From Streptomyces tauricus (GTDB taxonomy: Bacteria; Actinomycetota; Actinomycetes; Streptomycetales; Streptomycetaceae): 64,000 bases of DNA. Positions 38,325 to 47,044 of this stretch are shown here, one piece after another (the stretch's first letter is position 1; every line of letters starts with the position of its first letter). A program made the translations under genes and the position numbers. Where the stretch lies: the NCBI RefSeq assembly GCF_014650955.1, contig NZ_BMVY01000010.1, positions 62,001 through 126,000 of the forward strand, in the 5' to 3' direction. The notes under the pieces were generated by a model, which ran no database searches, had not been told where the DNA came from, and saw only the letters and a list, made by a program, of their open reading frames with translations.

Positions 38325-39572
38325 TCAGAGATGTGTCGGGGCGTCGATGCCGAGCAGGGACAGGCCGCCGGCCAGCACCGTCCCGGCGGCTTCGGCGAGC
38401 GCGAGCCGGGAGCGGTGGGCGGCCGAGGGTTTCTCGTCGCCGAGCGGAAGCACGGTGTGCTGGAAGGCGAGCAGCGCGTCGGCGACGGTGACGAGATGCC
38501 GCGCGAGCCGGTCGGGCGCGTGGTGGCGCGCGGCGGCGGCAAGGGCGTGGGGGTAGGCGTCGAGAGCGTCGAGGATGTCGAGGAGCGTGCTGGACGCGCT
38601 TGCGCGGTCCCCGGAGGCTCCGGAGCCTCCGGCGTGTCCAAAAGCTCCGGAGTCCCCGGGTGCGGCGGAGAAACCGAGCGCGGCGGCGTTACGGCCGAGG
38701 GCCTGGCAGCGGGCGTACGCGTACCGGACACGGAAGAGGGGGTTCCGCTCGGCCTGGACGAGATGTTCGTCGGTGATGCGCGGCCGGTCGTGGGGCGCGG
38801 GGTGAAGCAGTGCCCAGCGGGCGGCGTCACGGCCGAGGGGGATGGGGTCCTGGGCGGCGGGCACGGGGCGGAGGGTGATGTTCAGGGGCGGGGACGGGGG
38901 TGCGGGCGCGTCGGGCGGGGTGGGGATATTGGGGGCGCCGGGGGCGTCGACGGTGACGCCGAGGGGGCCGGCCCAAACTGGTTCGGGCCCGGCGGGGGCG
39001 GAGGGGCCGGACCCGGCGAGGTCGGGCTCGGCGAGGTCGGGCTCGGCGAGGTCGGGCTCGGCCTCGCAGGAGATCTCGCCGGGGATCCCGGGGGAGATCT
39101 CGCCGGGGATCTCGCATGAGACACGGACGACGGCGCCCTGGGACCGCAGAATCCGGGCGAGCACCTGTGCGGTGACGGCGGCGCGGACTTCGCGGGGGTG
39201 ATGCAGTTGCACGACCTGACCGGTCGGCCCGTCGGCGTACCCGTACCGCTGCCGCCGACGCAGGATCTCCGCGATGAGGGCGTGCTCCCGGCCGCTGAGG
39301 GTGATGTTGAGGAACCCGGGCCCGGTGATGTCGACCCGTGCCACGCCCGCCACTCCGCCGAGGTGGGGACGCAGGATCTCGGCGACTTCCCGAGGCGGCC
39401 GACCGGCGGGGCGGGCCAGTTGCAGGGCGACGTTGGTGGCGTAGTCCCCGCGACCGCCGGGCCCCGGCGGCACGACCTGCGCCCGCTCGGGCACGGAGAC
39501 GGCGAGCTCACCGTCGTCGACCGCACGGCGCACGGCGCGCAGAACGGTGCTGGAGAGCTCGACGGGGGTCAC
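38325..39572 (-). CDS. nrtL: ArgRS-related anticodon-binding protein NrtL
   Basis: 415 residues from a GTG at 39572. The N-terminus (residues 1-110) resembles the arginyl-tRNA synthetase N-terminal domain (GDYATNVALQLARPAGRPPREVAEIL... GPGFLNITL). The C-terminus (from about 285) is a DALR anticodon-binding domain (NPLFRVRYAYARCQALGRNA... LLAFQHTVLPLGDEKPSAAHRSRLAL). The synthetase core between them is mostly replaced by a Pro/Gly-rich stretch with internal repeats such as EPDLAEPDLAEPDLAG, and no complete HIGH or KMSKS motif is seen (HHPREVRA stands at the HIGH position). It cannot be a normal synthetase. Confidence 0.85.
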   Translation of the reverse strand: MTPVELSSTVLRAVRRAVDDGELAVSVPERAQVVPPGPGGRGDYATNVALQLARPAGRPPREVAEILRPHLGGVAGVARVDITGPGFLNITLSGREHALIAEILRRRQRYGYADGPTGQVVQLHHPREVRAAVTAQVLARILRSQGAVVRVSCEIPGEISPGIPGEISCEAEPDLAEPDLAEPDLAGSGPSAPAGPEPVWAGPLGVTVDAPGAPNIPTPPDAPAPPSPPLNITLRPVPAAQDPIPLGRDAARWALLHPAPHDRPRITDEHLVQAERNPLFRVRYAYARCQALGRNAAALGFSAAPGDSGAFGHAGGSGASGDRASASSTLLDILDALDAYPHALAAAARHHAPDRLARHLVTVADALLAFQHTVLPLGDEKPSAAHRSRLALAEAAGTVLAGGLSLLGIDAPTHL

Positions 39573-39699
39573 GGGACAAGCGTAGGGGAGGAGGGGGGTG
39601 GGTAGGCGAATGGGTTTGGACGAGGGTCCGACATATGGACGCCCACGTGCCTTCTGCTTCCGGTTCTGCCGTCTGCTTCTTGCTGTGCGCGCGTCCGAC

Positions 39700-40194
39700 T
39701 CAGTTACCGGCACGGCCGGCGCGCTCGGGCCCGCCGGGCCCGTAAAGACTCTCGGCACTGTCGAACGACGCACCGGGCCCACTGCCGGAGGCACTGCCTA
39801 CACCGGTGTCGGCAGTCTCGCGCCGTTCCAGCAGCTGGTGGACGAGCCGGACCAGATCCGAGGGCTCGAAGGGCTTGGAGAGGAAGGCGTCGACGCCGAC
39901 GTCGAGGCCGCTCTCGACCTCGTACTGGGTACAGGCGCTGATGATGGCGAGGGGGAGGTTGCGGGTGCGCGGATCGGCCCGGAGCCGGGCGGCGGTACGC
40001 AGCCCGTCGAGCCGGGGCATGACCACGTCGAGAGTGACCACATCGGGCCGCACCTGGTGGATGACGTCCAGGCACTCGACACCGTCAGCCGCGGTCACGA
40101 CCTCGAAACCCTCCAGTTCGAGGTTGACCCTGATCAGTTGCCGGATGACCTTGTTGTCGTCCACAACAAGCACCCGACCCGACGCGCCTGGCAC
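39700..40194 (-). CDS. Orphan response-regulator receiver protein
   Basis: 164 residues from the GTG at 40194 (PGASGRVLVVDDNKVIRQL). The receiver has the acidic pair D12-D13, phospho-acceptor D56 (VVTLDVVMP) and Lys in FLSKPFEP. There is no output domain, only a Gly/Ser-rich tail of about 35 residues. No kinase is adjacent. No Shine-Dalgarno sequence precedes the start, so the mRNA may be leaderless. Confidence 0.88.
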   Translation of the reverse strand: MPGASGRVLVVDDNKVIRQLIRVNLELEGFEVVTAADGVECLDVIHQVRPDVVTLDVVMPRLDGLRTAARLRADPRTRNLPLAIISACTQYEVESGLDVGVDAFLSKPFEPSDLVRLVHQLLERRETADTGVGSASGSGPGASFDSAESLYGPGGPERAGRAGN

Positions 40195-40404
40195 AACTCG
40201 AGAGTAGGTCGGCGCGCGGGTTCGCGTCCGGCTTTTCCCTACTTCCACCCCGTGAGGGGGATCCCGACCTGTCCACCGGCCCAAGATCCAACCGCCCTCC
40301 GGGCAACGCCCGACACCCTCTCCCCCACCCCCGAAATCCGTTCATGAACACCCGGAGAGAGCTGGTAGTGTTCAACCCGTCGCCGCAACCACAGCGGCCG
40401 ACAC

Positions 40405-40476
40405 GCCCCCGTAGCTCAGGGGATAGAGCAACGGCCTCCGGAGCCGTGTGCGCAGGTTCGAATCCTGCCGGGGGCA
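40405..40476 (+). tRNA. tRNA-Arg (anticodon CCG)
   Basis: A 72-base cloverleaf: acceptor gcccccg/cgggggc, D-arm gctc-aggggata-gagc, anticodon stem acggc/gccgt with loop ctccgga (anticodon CCG), four-base variable loop, T-arm gcagg-ttcgaat-cctgc, discriminator A. CCA is not encoded. It decodes CGG. The gene is the integration site of the element: its 3' half from 40436 belongs to the attachment repeat. Confidence 0.97.
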
Positions 40477-40544
40477 CACTGTGTAAGTGTGCCCAAGACC
40501 CCGCCGTCAGCGGTTTCGCTGAGGACGGGGTCTTCGCGTGTCTG
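40436..40544. repeat. attL: 109-bp attachment repeat
   Basis: Identical to 59023-59131 without gaps. It spans the tRNA 3' half (to 40476) and its terminator. Similarity continues at lower identity to about 40603 (against 59190), so the element carries its own version of the chromosomal flank. Integration restores a full tRNA at this end. Confidence 0.93.
40495..40534 (+). terminator. tRNA-Arg terminator
   Basis: Arms 40495-40511 and 40518-40534 pair at 15 of 17 positions with a six-base loop (ggtttc) and end in TCTT. The hairpin lies inside the attachment repeat and is duplicated at 59082-59121. Confidence 0.8.
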
Positions 40545-40696
40545 GGGGCGTGTGCAGGCAGAGGCCGCCGAAAGCAGGCGTTTGCCAGTGATCACGTAAT
40601 GACGACGTAATGACCTTGGCGACCCTTCTGGCAGGTCAACGGCCCTTTGCCGCCCCCTTGAGCGTAGCTTTCCGACACACCTCCGACACGACGAAA

Positions 40697-40718
40697 AGCC
40701 CCGGATCACTCCGGGGCT
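40697..40718 (-). terminator. Integrase terminator
   Basis: Perfect nine-bp arms agccccgga (40697-40705) and tccggggct (40710-40718) with a four-base loop. On the minus-strand transcript the stem is followed by TTTT. It lies about 20 bases past the int stop codon. Confidence 0.85.
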
Positions 40719-40737
40719 CGCGTGAGGGGCCTGTCGG

Positions 40738-42126
40738 TCAGTGTTCGGTGTCGACCCCCTCCCCCAGACCCTTCAGGATCCGGTCGTTCATCTCCTGCTC
40801 CTGGCCGTCGATGCACTTGGCGTAGATCTTCAGCAGGACGTCGACCGAGTGACCGGCACGGGCCGCGACTTCCGGGGCGGGTACGCCGGAGTTGAGCCAC
40901 TGGGAGACGCCCGCGTGACGCAGGTCGTACGGACGGAAGGCCAGAACCGACGACACCTGGTGCGGTACGAGCGCCAGCTCCCGAGCCTGCTTCCACGCCC
41001 GGGAGTACGACGAGGCCGCGATCACGTTTCCTCGTTCGCTGGAGAACAGCCGGCCATCGGTGGCTGTACCGAACTCCTTCAGGTGCTCACGCAGCAGTGC
41101 CACCAGCGGAGGCGGTATCGGCACGATGCGCACTTCGCCGCGCGCTCGCTGCTTCAGGCCGCGCCGGTCATGAGCCTCGCCGGAGTCTGTCCACGCCTTC
41201 CCAGCCGTGGGACGGGTCTCCGTCAGCTCGATCCGACCCCAGCCGGATGCCGGAAGCGTGCAGTCGGAACGGCGGAGTCCCAGCGCCTCGCCCGGCCGCA
41301 TGGCCGCGTAGTACAGGCACCCGAAGAACGCCTTCAGCCGCCGCCCGCTCGCACGGTCGTAGCCGCCGACGTAGGTGAGGGCGGTCAGCAGTTTCCGAGC
41401 CTGCCGAGGGTTGACCACCACCCGACGGTCAACTTCCTGCACCGCACTCTTGCCCCGCTTACGCCGCACCCGACTCAGCGGGTTGGAGGGCAGGTGTTCC
41501 AACTCCACAGCGTATTCCAGCGCGTTGAAGGCGACCGCCCTGCGCCGACGATACGTCTGGGTTGCCGCGGGCTTGCCGTCCAGCCTCCGGCTCAACCCGT
41601 CGATCAGTTCATGCACTCGGGCGATCTCCTGCAACTCCCCGACGGGAAGCGAGGCTCTTTCGATCCACCGAACGGCCGCCGCGATCTCCTCTGGCCGCTC
41701 CCGCTCCCTACGAGGAACCGGCAGAACATACGAGCGCAGCGCCCGCCGCAGCACCTCGGGAGTGGGTCGCCCCCTCCCCGGCTTCACGAGGAGGGGAACG
41801 ACCGTCGCCAAGGCATCAGTCATGCTGTCCCGTTGCTTCGCTGACGCTTCCGCCCAGCGCGCTTCCACGTACCTCCGCGCCAGGTCGAGGAACGACAAGG
41901 CCGCTTTCCCTCCGCGAAGCGAGTCGGGCAGACCGGTGACTGTGTCGAACGGTTCGCCCTTGTCAGCAGCACGGAGGAGCTTGGCCCGGAAGCGGTCCGC
42001 AAGCGCCTTCGTCTTGTGCGACTCGTGGAACGGCTCGCCGTCCACGGACCAGCGAACGAGGTAGGTCGGTTTCTTGGCGGAGCGGTTGATACTCAGCTTC
42101 CAGATCACGACCTTGTACGACTTCAC
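40738..42126 (-). CDS. int: Tyrosine-recombinase integrase
   Basis: 462 residues from a GTG at 42126 whose bases overlap the xis stop (GTGA). The N-terminal part holds an AP2-like arm-binding segment (TYLVRWSVDGEPFHESHKT) and a SAM-like core-binding domain. The catalytic domain has R277 (AAMRPGEAL), R403 (PYDLRHAG, with Tyr in place of the usual His three residues before), H426 (AGHS) and nucleophile Y435 (KIYAK). It should integrate and excise the element at tRNA-Arg(CCG). Confidence 0.95.
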   Translation of the reverse strand: MKSYKVVIWKLSINRSAKKPTYLVRWSVDGEPFHESHKTKALADRFRAKLLRAADKGEPFDTVTGLPDSLRGGKAALSFLDLARRYVEARWAEASAKQRDSMTDALATVVPLLVKPGRGRPTPEVLRRALRSYVLPVPRRERERPEEIAAAVRWIERASLPVGELQEIARVHELIDGLSRRLDGKPAATQTYRRRRAVAFNALEYAVELEHLPSNPLSRVRRKRGKSAVQEVDRRVVVNPRQARKLLTALTYVGGYDRASGRRLKAFFGCLYYAAMRPGEALGLRRSDCTLPASGWGRIELTETRPTAGKAWTDSGEAHDRRGLKQRARGEVRIVPIPPPLVALLREHLKEFGTATDGRLFSSERGNVIAASSYSRAWKQARELALVPHQVSSVLAFRPYDLRHAGVSQWLNSGVPAPEVAARAGHSVDVLLKIYAKCIDGQEQEMNDRILKGLGEGVDTEH

Positions 42127-42326
42127 GACGCAGCCCCCTCTGCACGCTGCTCCAACCAGTCGTTGAGCGCGTCTCGCCGGACCCGTAACTCGCCGTTGGG
42201 TAACCGGATACAGCGCGGGGCTATGCGCAGTTCCCGCCAGCGATAGAAGGTGCGCCGGGAGATCCCGCCCAGTTCGTCGAGCACCTGCCACACGGTGAGC
42301 AGTTCGGCCGACCTCTCACGCGCCAT
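42123..42326 (-). CDS. xis: Excisionase-like MerR/helix-turn-helix DNA-binding protein
   Basis: 67 residues from the ATG at 42326. The helix-turn-helix reads LLTVWQVLDELGGISRRTFYRWRELRIAPRCIRLPNGELRV, the typical layout of AICE and phage Xis proteins. It overlaps repSA by 11 bases upstream and int by four bases downstream, so rep-xis-int are one transcript, as in pSAM2. Confidence 0.9.
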   Translation of the reverse strand: MARERSAELLTVWQVLDELGGISRRTFYRWRELRIAPRCIRLPNGELRVRRDALNDWLEQRAEGAAS

Positions 42327-43677
42327 GAGGATCACCGCTCTCCCGCATCGACGCGGCCAGGAGCGCGGCCTCCGGCGAGTAGCCGCGCCCGGCGTAGCGC
42401 CACTGGCCGACCGTGACGGTTGGTCGTTCGCCGATACCGAGAGCCGTCCTCTGTTCCTCCGCGCGGTGGTCTGCACGGGCTCGACGGAGTGCGGTCAGAG
42501 TGGTGGAGTAGCGGCGTGACTTGGTGGAGAAGTGGCCGCCGTAGCCGAGCATGTGCGCCCAGCGCCGTAACCCGAGAGGTTCGAACGGGGGCAGGCCGCC
42601 GAGCCACCAGCAGGTGCTGATCAGGCGGAGTACGTGGGCCCGTACGGGCAGCATGACCAGGTCACGTGCGTGGTGAACCCGGCCGTCCACCGCGCCGGCG
42701 GACTCCGCTCCCTTGGCCGCGTACTTGGCGATGTAGCCCGCGACAGCAGCCGAGGTCAGCCGTTCCCCCGCGCCGAACGCCGCGATGGGGCGCACGTCGA
42801 CCTGTTCGCCGAACCTCAGCACCCGAGGACCGATGACCTCCGCGCCCGGAGCAACGAGCCGAACCCGCACGACGACCGCCCGCACGGCCTCCGCCAGGAG
42901 GCTCGTCGTCGCCCAGCCAGGCGGGACCGAGGCCGGTCCGTCCGGGCCATCAAGGCGGATCACGGCATGGAAGTGGACCAAGCCGCGCCGCTGATACTCG
43001 GCAACCTTCGCATACGACAGCCTCACAGCCTCGCTGATCTCCGTACGGGACAGCCCGACCCTCCGGGCGATCTCGCGGCGCAACTCCAGCCCGAAGCGGT
43101 GCCAGAGTTGCCCGGCGTGCGCCTGCCAGAGCACAGCCCCGGCGTAGTCGTAGCAGCGCGGGCAGAGCGGTTCGCCGAGCCGGGGGTCCTTCACAGCGTG
43201 CCGCTCGTGGCAGCCGCCCGGCGATCCGTGTCGGCAGCGCTCCCCCGCCTTCCGGGGACGGCAGGCGCGTACCCGTCCGTCTCGTTCACGGCGAGTGTGG
43301 ACCGGGCCGAAGCTGGGAGCGGTCAGGGTGGCGAACACCCGAGGATGCCCGCTCACCTCCTCCGTGACGTTCTTGCCGCCGACGAGTCCGGCCCTGATCA
43401 GCTGATACGTGTCTGCCCGGTAGAGCCGGGAGCAGGTCGGGCAGACGGTCGCCCGACGGTTGCCGCACGCGGTCAGCAGCCGACCGCCGTAGACGTCCGA
43501 CTCGTACGAGAACAGTGCCTCGCCGGTAGTCGTGTCGAAGACGGTTGCCCCGCCGACCAGGTGAATCGGGTTGGTGCAGCCGCCGAGGCGGACGATGTTG
43601 CGCCGCCAGGCCGCGAATTCGGGCTCCGCTGCTTTGGCGACCAAGGCCGCGACGTTCTCTGGGAGAAGCACGGTCAT
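42316..43677 (-). CDS. repSA: Rolling-circle replication initiator (RepSA family)
   Basis: 453 residues. Cys-rich segments near residues 71-82 (CGNRRATVCPTCSRLYR) and 172-175 (CPRC) are family features. The HUH metal-binding motif is H235-F-H237 (RGLVHFHAVIRLDG), and the candidate nicking tyrosines are Y315 and Y319 (GYIAKYAAKG). AICE Rep proteins nick the double-strand origin after excision. The gene overlaps its upstream neighbour by four bases. Confidence 0.92.
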   Translation of the reverse strand: MTVLLPENVAALVAKAAEPEFAAWRRNIVRLGGCTNPIHLVGGATVFDTTTGEALFSYESDVYGGRLLTACGNRRATVCPTCSRLYRADTYQLIRAGLVGGKNVTEEVSGHPRVFATLTAPSFGPVHTRRERDGRVRACRPRKAGERCRHGSPGGCHERHAVKDPRLGEPLCPRCYDYAGAVLWQAHAGQLWHRFGLELRREIARRVGLSRTEISEAVRLSYAKVAEYQRRGLVHFHAVIRLDGPDGPASVPPGWATTSLLAEAVRAVVVRVRLVAPGAEVIGPRVLRFGEQVDVRPIAAFGAGERLTSAAVAGYIAKYAAKGAESAGAVDGRVHHARDLVMLPVRAHVLRLISTCWWLGGLPPFEPLGLRRWAHMLGYGGHFSTKSRRYSTTLTALRRARADHRAEEQRTALGIGERPTVTVGQWRYAGRGYSPEAALLAASMRESGDPHGA

Positions 43678-43952
43678 CGCCGATCACCGCCCCCGAACGC
43701 CTGCCACATCACGGCGGTGATCCCCTGCGGTCGGGTCTTGGCGCTGAACCTGAGTGTCGGATCGGTCAGCCAGAGTGCGGCGGCATGCGCCGGGCACAGG
43801 TGTTGCTCGAAACCGTCGAGCCCGACGAGGACGATCTGTTCCCGTCCTACGCAGGTCGGCCGTTCTTTCTCCCTCAACTCGCAGTCCGGATGAGGGGATT
43901 TGCGCGAACGATGCGCGGTGGACAAAGTGTGAGTGCTCCTTTCACTGCTCAT
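43674..43952 (-). CDS. Small Cys-containing protein upstream of repSA
   Basis: 92 residues if started at the ATG at 43952. A better ribosome binding site (GAAAGGAG) lies inside this frame and points to a TTG at 43925, giving about 83 residues. Cysteines in HPDCELREKERPTCVG and EQHLCPAHAAALW may bind a metal. Similar small proteins precede rep in AICEs, but no function is known. The stop overlaps the repSA start (ATGA). Confidence 0.7.
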   Translation of the reverse strand: MSSERSTHTLSTAHRSRKSPHPDCELREKERPTCVGREQIVLVGLDGFEQHLCPAHAAALWLTDPTLRFSAKTRPQGITAVMWQAFGGGDRR

Positions 43953-44029
43953 GTGGCGGATGGAGTGGGTTCCTGACGGGGTCGGGTTTGGCGACTTCGC
44001 GCCCCGTCGGGAGCCCGTCGTACGGGCGG

Positions 44030-44194
44030 TCACTGCCACTCCTCGGGCGGCACCCCAACGGCGTCGACCAGGACGGCCACGGACACGTGCCGCGGTAAGA
44101 GGACCGCAGGATTGGCGGTCGGGAAGTCGACCAGCTCCCTCAAACCGGCCAGGAAGGCGGCGCGGTCACCGGAGCGGATGACGTAGTCGGACAC
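44030..44194 (-). CDS. Small hypothetical protein (54 aa)
   Basis: Starts at a GTG at 44194 with GGGGA upstream and reads (M)SDYVIRSGDRAAFLAGLREL, ending VGVPPEEWQ. Codon use has GC-rich third positions, and the frame sits neatly between neighbouring element genes. Function unknown. Confidence 0.65.
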   Translation of the reverse strand: MSDYVIRSGDRAAFLAGLRELVDFPTANPAVLLPRHVSVAVLVDAVGVPPEEWQ

Positions 44195-44226
44195 GGGAGA
44201 TCCCCTTCTCGGATCAGCGGGTGTGT

Positions 44227-44421
44227 TCAGAAGCGGAGTTGGCCAAGGAAGCCGTTCACGCCGTCGAGGAGCGTTTGGACGAACGGCGCGGCCACGGTCC
44301 GGGAGAGCAGGAAGCCGAAGGTTCCGCAGATCAGCGCATCGGCCCACCTCAGGTAGCGGATGCGCAGGAGGAACCAGATCAGCAGGCCGAGCAGCAACAC
44401 GGCGGACATGGACACCAGCAC
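44227..44421 (-). CDS. Small two-span membrane protein (Spd-like by position)
   Basis: 64 residues from a GTG at 44421, six bases after GAAAGGGG. Two hydrophobic helices are visible (MSAVLLLGLLIWFLLRI and WADALICGTFGFLLSRTV). It lies just downstream of tra, where AICEs and Streptomyces plasmids carry spd genes that help plasmid spread between mycelial compartments. The assignment is by position and topology only. Confidence 0.72.
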   Translation of the reverse strand: MLVSMSAVLLLGLLIWFLLRIRYLRWADALICGTFGFLLSRTVAAPFVQTLLDGVNGFLGQLRF

Positions 44422-44433
44422 GGCAGGCCCCTT

Positions 44434-45753
44434 TCACTGCGCTTCGACGCGCAGTTCGGAGAGGACCGGGGTCAGGTGCGCGTACTCGGCGGCCACTGCC
44501 TCCGCCTCCACCTCCGTGATCAGGTGCGACCGGGCGCGTTCCCAGCCGTCGCCGGAAGCCAGGACAGCTGTGCCGGCCTGTTCCGGGGTGATGGCCTGCG
44601 CCGCCTTGAGCGCGTCAGGGTTGAGGTCACCGAGCGCCATCTCTGCCGTACCGGGGTCGGCCACGCGGTGACACACACGGCCGCCGAGCTGGGCCCGAAG
44701 TGCGGTGACACCGGGTCCCAGGTCGGAACCGACACGTTGACCGGCGACGACGAGGAAGACTCCGAGGGCCGCGCCAAGCTGAGCGAGACGGATCAGTGCC
44801 GTACCGGCCGCCTGCGCTTCGTCCTTCTCGTTCCGGCTGGCGACGAGGAAGAGTTCCGCGATCTCGTCAACGATCACGACAACCGGGACCGGACGTTCCT
44901 TGTCGGATAAGCCCCAGATGTTGCGGACGCGAGCCGCCCGGCAGACGGTCATGCGGTCGAGGGTGAGGTCTACGAGTGCGGTGAGCAGTTGGACCGCCTG
45001 CTCCCTGTTGGTCGCGAGGGCGGACAACCGCGTTTCGTAGAGGGACAGTTCCATGCCGCCCTTGCAGTCGATGCCGACCAGCGCGACGGGTTGCGGGGCG
45101 AGGCCTGCCACGAGTGCGTTGATGAGCGTCGACTTGCCGGAGCGGGTGGCTCCAACGATCAGCCAGTGCGGTATGCGCCGTAGATCGAGCACCCACGCGG
45201 TACCGGTCTCCAACACGCCTACCGCCACACGGAGCAGATGACCGGGCCCGCGCTGCTTCGGCACCCGAGGAGCCGCCAACGAATCGGACACCGAGGCGGC
45301 GACGCGCACGGTCCCCGGCTTCCAGGAGGTCACGCGCACCGCGTGAACCTGCCAGTCCTCAGCCATGGCGGGAGCCGCCTTGACGAAGTCCTCGGGCACC
45401 TGCCCCGGTAACAGCCGTACCAGCAGCCAGAACCCGCCGGTGGTCGGCCGTACGAGACCGCGCCGGGGCACACGCGGTTGAGGCGGAGGTGCCCCGTTGC
45501 CGACGAGCCCGGACACCACGGTCAGTGCCGGCCGACGGCTGACAGCCAGTCCGCACCCGGCCATCAGGGCTCGCCAGGTGTACATCACTCGGAGGGCGGT
45601 GGCCGGGTAGCCGAGTAACAGCCACCAGGCCAACGGATAGCGGCGGCGCAGGACCGGGCCTGTGATGACCAGGCCCGACACCAGCACGGTGGCCACCAGC
45701 AGAACCCAACTCGGCCAGGTCTCCCGGCCCGAGGACGCGGAGGCCAGGATCAT
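44434..45753 (-). CDS. tra: FtsK/SpoIIIE-type DNA translocase (TraSA-like transfer protein)
   Basis: 439 residues from the ATG at 45753, which shares one base with the preceding stop (TGATG). Two membrane spans lie near the N-terminus. The motor domain has Walker A IVGATRSGKSTLINAL and Walker B VVVIVDEIAELF, followed by VVAGQRVGSDLG. Streptomyces Tra hexamers move double-stranded DNA between hyphae and suffice for conjugation. Confidence 0.94.
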   Translation of the reverse strand: MILASASSGRETWPSWVLLVATVLVSGLVITGPVLRRRYPLAWWLLLGYPATALRVMYTWRALMAGCGLAVSRRPALTVVSGLVGNGAPPPQPRVPRRGLVRPTTGGFWLLVRLLPGQVPEDFVKAAPAMAEDWQVHAVRVTSWKPGTVRVAASVSDSLAAPRVPKQRGPGHLLRVAVGVLETGTAWVLDLRRIPHWLIVGATRSGKSTLINALVAGLAPQPVALVGIDCKGGMELSLYETRLSALATNREQAVQLLTALVDLTLDRMTVCRAARVRNIWGLSDKERPVPVVVIVDEIAELFLVASRNEKDEAQAAGTALIRLAQLGAALGVFLVVAGQRVGSDLGPGVTALRAQLGGRVCHRVADPGTAEMALGDLNPDALKAAQAITPEQAGTAVLASGDGWERARSHLITEVEAEAVAAEYAHLTPVLSELRVEAQ

Positions 45754-46100
45754 CACTGCGCAGCCCCCTTGCCCGCCGAAGTGGGAGCGCTCAGGGGCCG
45801 TATCTCCGCGGCACGGAAGGCGACGCCGTGCCGCCCGTCGTTCTCCCACGGAGTGGCGACCAGGTCCCGCACGGCCACCGGCATACCGAGCTGGATGCCG
45901 ACCGGCTCCCCGGCGACGCTCACGTTCACGACGTCCGCGGAACCTCCCGCCATCAGGCAGAGGCCGACTTGGTACACGGTCTTTCCGGTCTCACGGTCAA
46001 CACGAAGCTGACCGGTCTCACGGTTGGCAACCCGCGGAGCAGGGGGAACGGCACAGATGATCCCCGTGAACTTCGCGGTGTCGATCGGAAGGCTTGCCAC
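45753..46100 (-). CDS. Pra-like small protein at the head of the transfer operon
   Basis: 115 residues. A beta-rich middle (VYQVGLCLMAGGSADVVNVSVAG... GMPVAVRDLVATPWENDGRHGVAFRA) resembles an OB-like fold and the Pra-type activators of replication, integration and excision in pSAM2. It is the first gene of the minus-strand operon and divergent from the KorSA-like gene across twin palindromes, which is the pSAM2 pra/korSA arrangement. Recognition is from memory of the family and is not certain. Confidence 0.6.
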   Translation of the reverse strand: MASLPIDTAKFTGIICAVPPAPRVANRETGQLRVDRETGKTVYQVGLCLMAGGSADVVNVSVAGEPVGIQLGMPVAVRDLVATPWENDGRHGVAFRAAEIRPLSAPTSAGKGAAQ

Positions 46101-46155
46101 TGTTCGGATCTCCTCATCTCTGGCACCCGAAGGCTGACCCTTCGAGTTGCTTTAC

Positions 46156-46205
46156 CACCCGTACTACGGGTGACGAGAACAAGAGTGACCACCCGTAGTA
46201 CGGGT
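46156..46205. promoter_or_regulatory. Twin palindromic operators for the KorSA-like repressor
   Basis: cacccgtactacgggtg (46156-46172) is a perfect 17-bp palindrome around one base. acccgtagtacgggt (46191-46205) is a perfect 15-bp copy. Their centres are 34 bp apart, about three helical turns. They lie between the divergent Pra-like and GntR genes. In pSAM2 the GntR repressor KorSA binds a repeated short palindrome in the same place. Confidence 0.85.
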
Positions 46206-46303
46206 TGTCAACCGTCTAGTGATGAGCGAAGCTGTTCACGACCGTGGACAAGCTGTCTACGGAAACGCACAACCGCAGAGGTCACGGCCACGGAGGGCCC
46301 CAC

Positions 46304-47044
46304 ATGCCGCCGAAGAACACGCAGCCGAAGTACCGGCAGATCGCCGACTACCTGCGCGAAGGCATCCTGAACGGCACCTACCCGGCCGGCCAACCGCTCC
46401 CGTCGGAGGAATCGTTGGCGAAACAGTTCGGAGTGACGCGCCCGACTGTGCGCCAAGGGCTCACAGAGCTTCGGGCGTCGGGTCTGGTCGAGGCCATCAT
46501 GGGCCGCGGTACGTTCGCCCGCTCCCCTCACGGCCGTCCCAGTCACACGCGCCCGCGCGGCGTACGCCGGACCACGGACGGTCGATACTCCGAGGCCGAC
46601 GGGCTCCGCTGGACGGATGCCGAGCCACCCGTAGCCACCCGTACCGACGCCCCGTTGGCCCTGGCGGATCTGCTTCGCATCCCGCCGGGCGAGCCGATGT
46701 TCACGTACGACGCCCTACAGACGGCGGACCAGGGCCACTTGCGCCAGCTCCACCGGACGCACGTGCCATTCTCGGTACTCCTCGACACCAAGTACGAGGA
46801 GGAGGCCCCGCCGCCAGCACCGGGTCTCTACAACGCGCTCGCCGAGCTGGGCCACGAACTCCACTTCACGGAGTACATCCGCACCCGCATGCCGCTGCCG
46901 GACCAGGCCCAAGCTTTGCGGCTATCGGACGGAGTCCCACTCCTACACGTCCTCCGCGTGACGCTCACAGAGACAGACCGACCCTTGGCGCTGGAAGAGT
47001 TTCACTTGCCGGGAGACGAGTTGGAGCTCTCATTCAGGCTGTAG
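46304..47044 (+). CDS. GntR/UTRA-family repressor (KorSA-like)
   Basis: 246 residues from the ATG at 46304 with GGAGG seven to eight bases upstream. The winged helix-turn-helix spans residues 8-75 (PKYRQIADYLREGILNGTY... VTRPTVRQGLTELRASGLV). A UTRA domain follows from about residue 110, ending LALEEFHLPGDELELSF. It should repress the divergent Pra-like gene and itself through the twin palindromes and so keep the element quiescent in the chromosome. Confidence 0.88.
   Translation: MPPKNTQPKYRQIADYLREGILNGTYPAGQPLPSEESLAKQFGVTRPTVRQGLTELRASGLVEAIMGRGTFARSPHGRPSHTRPRGVRRTTDGRYSEADGLRWTDAEPPVATRTDAPLALADLLRIPPGEPMFTYDALQTADQGHLRQLHRTHVPFSVLLDTKYEEEAPPPAPGLYNALAELGHELHFTEYIRTRMPLPDQAQALRLSDGVPLLHVLRVTLTETDRPLALEEFHLPGDELELSFRL

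Noticed and set aside
40405..40480. CRISPR-like or rRNA features near the tRNA
   Set aside because: The repeat there is the attachment site pair. No regularly spaced repeats exist in the window.
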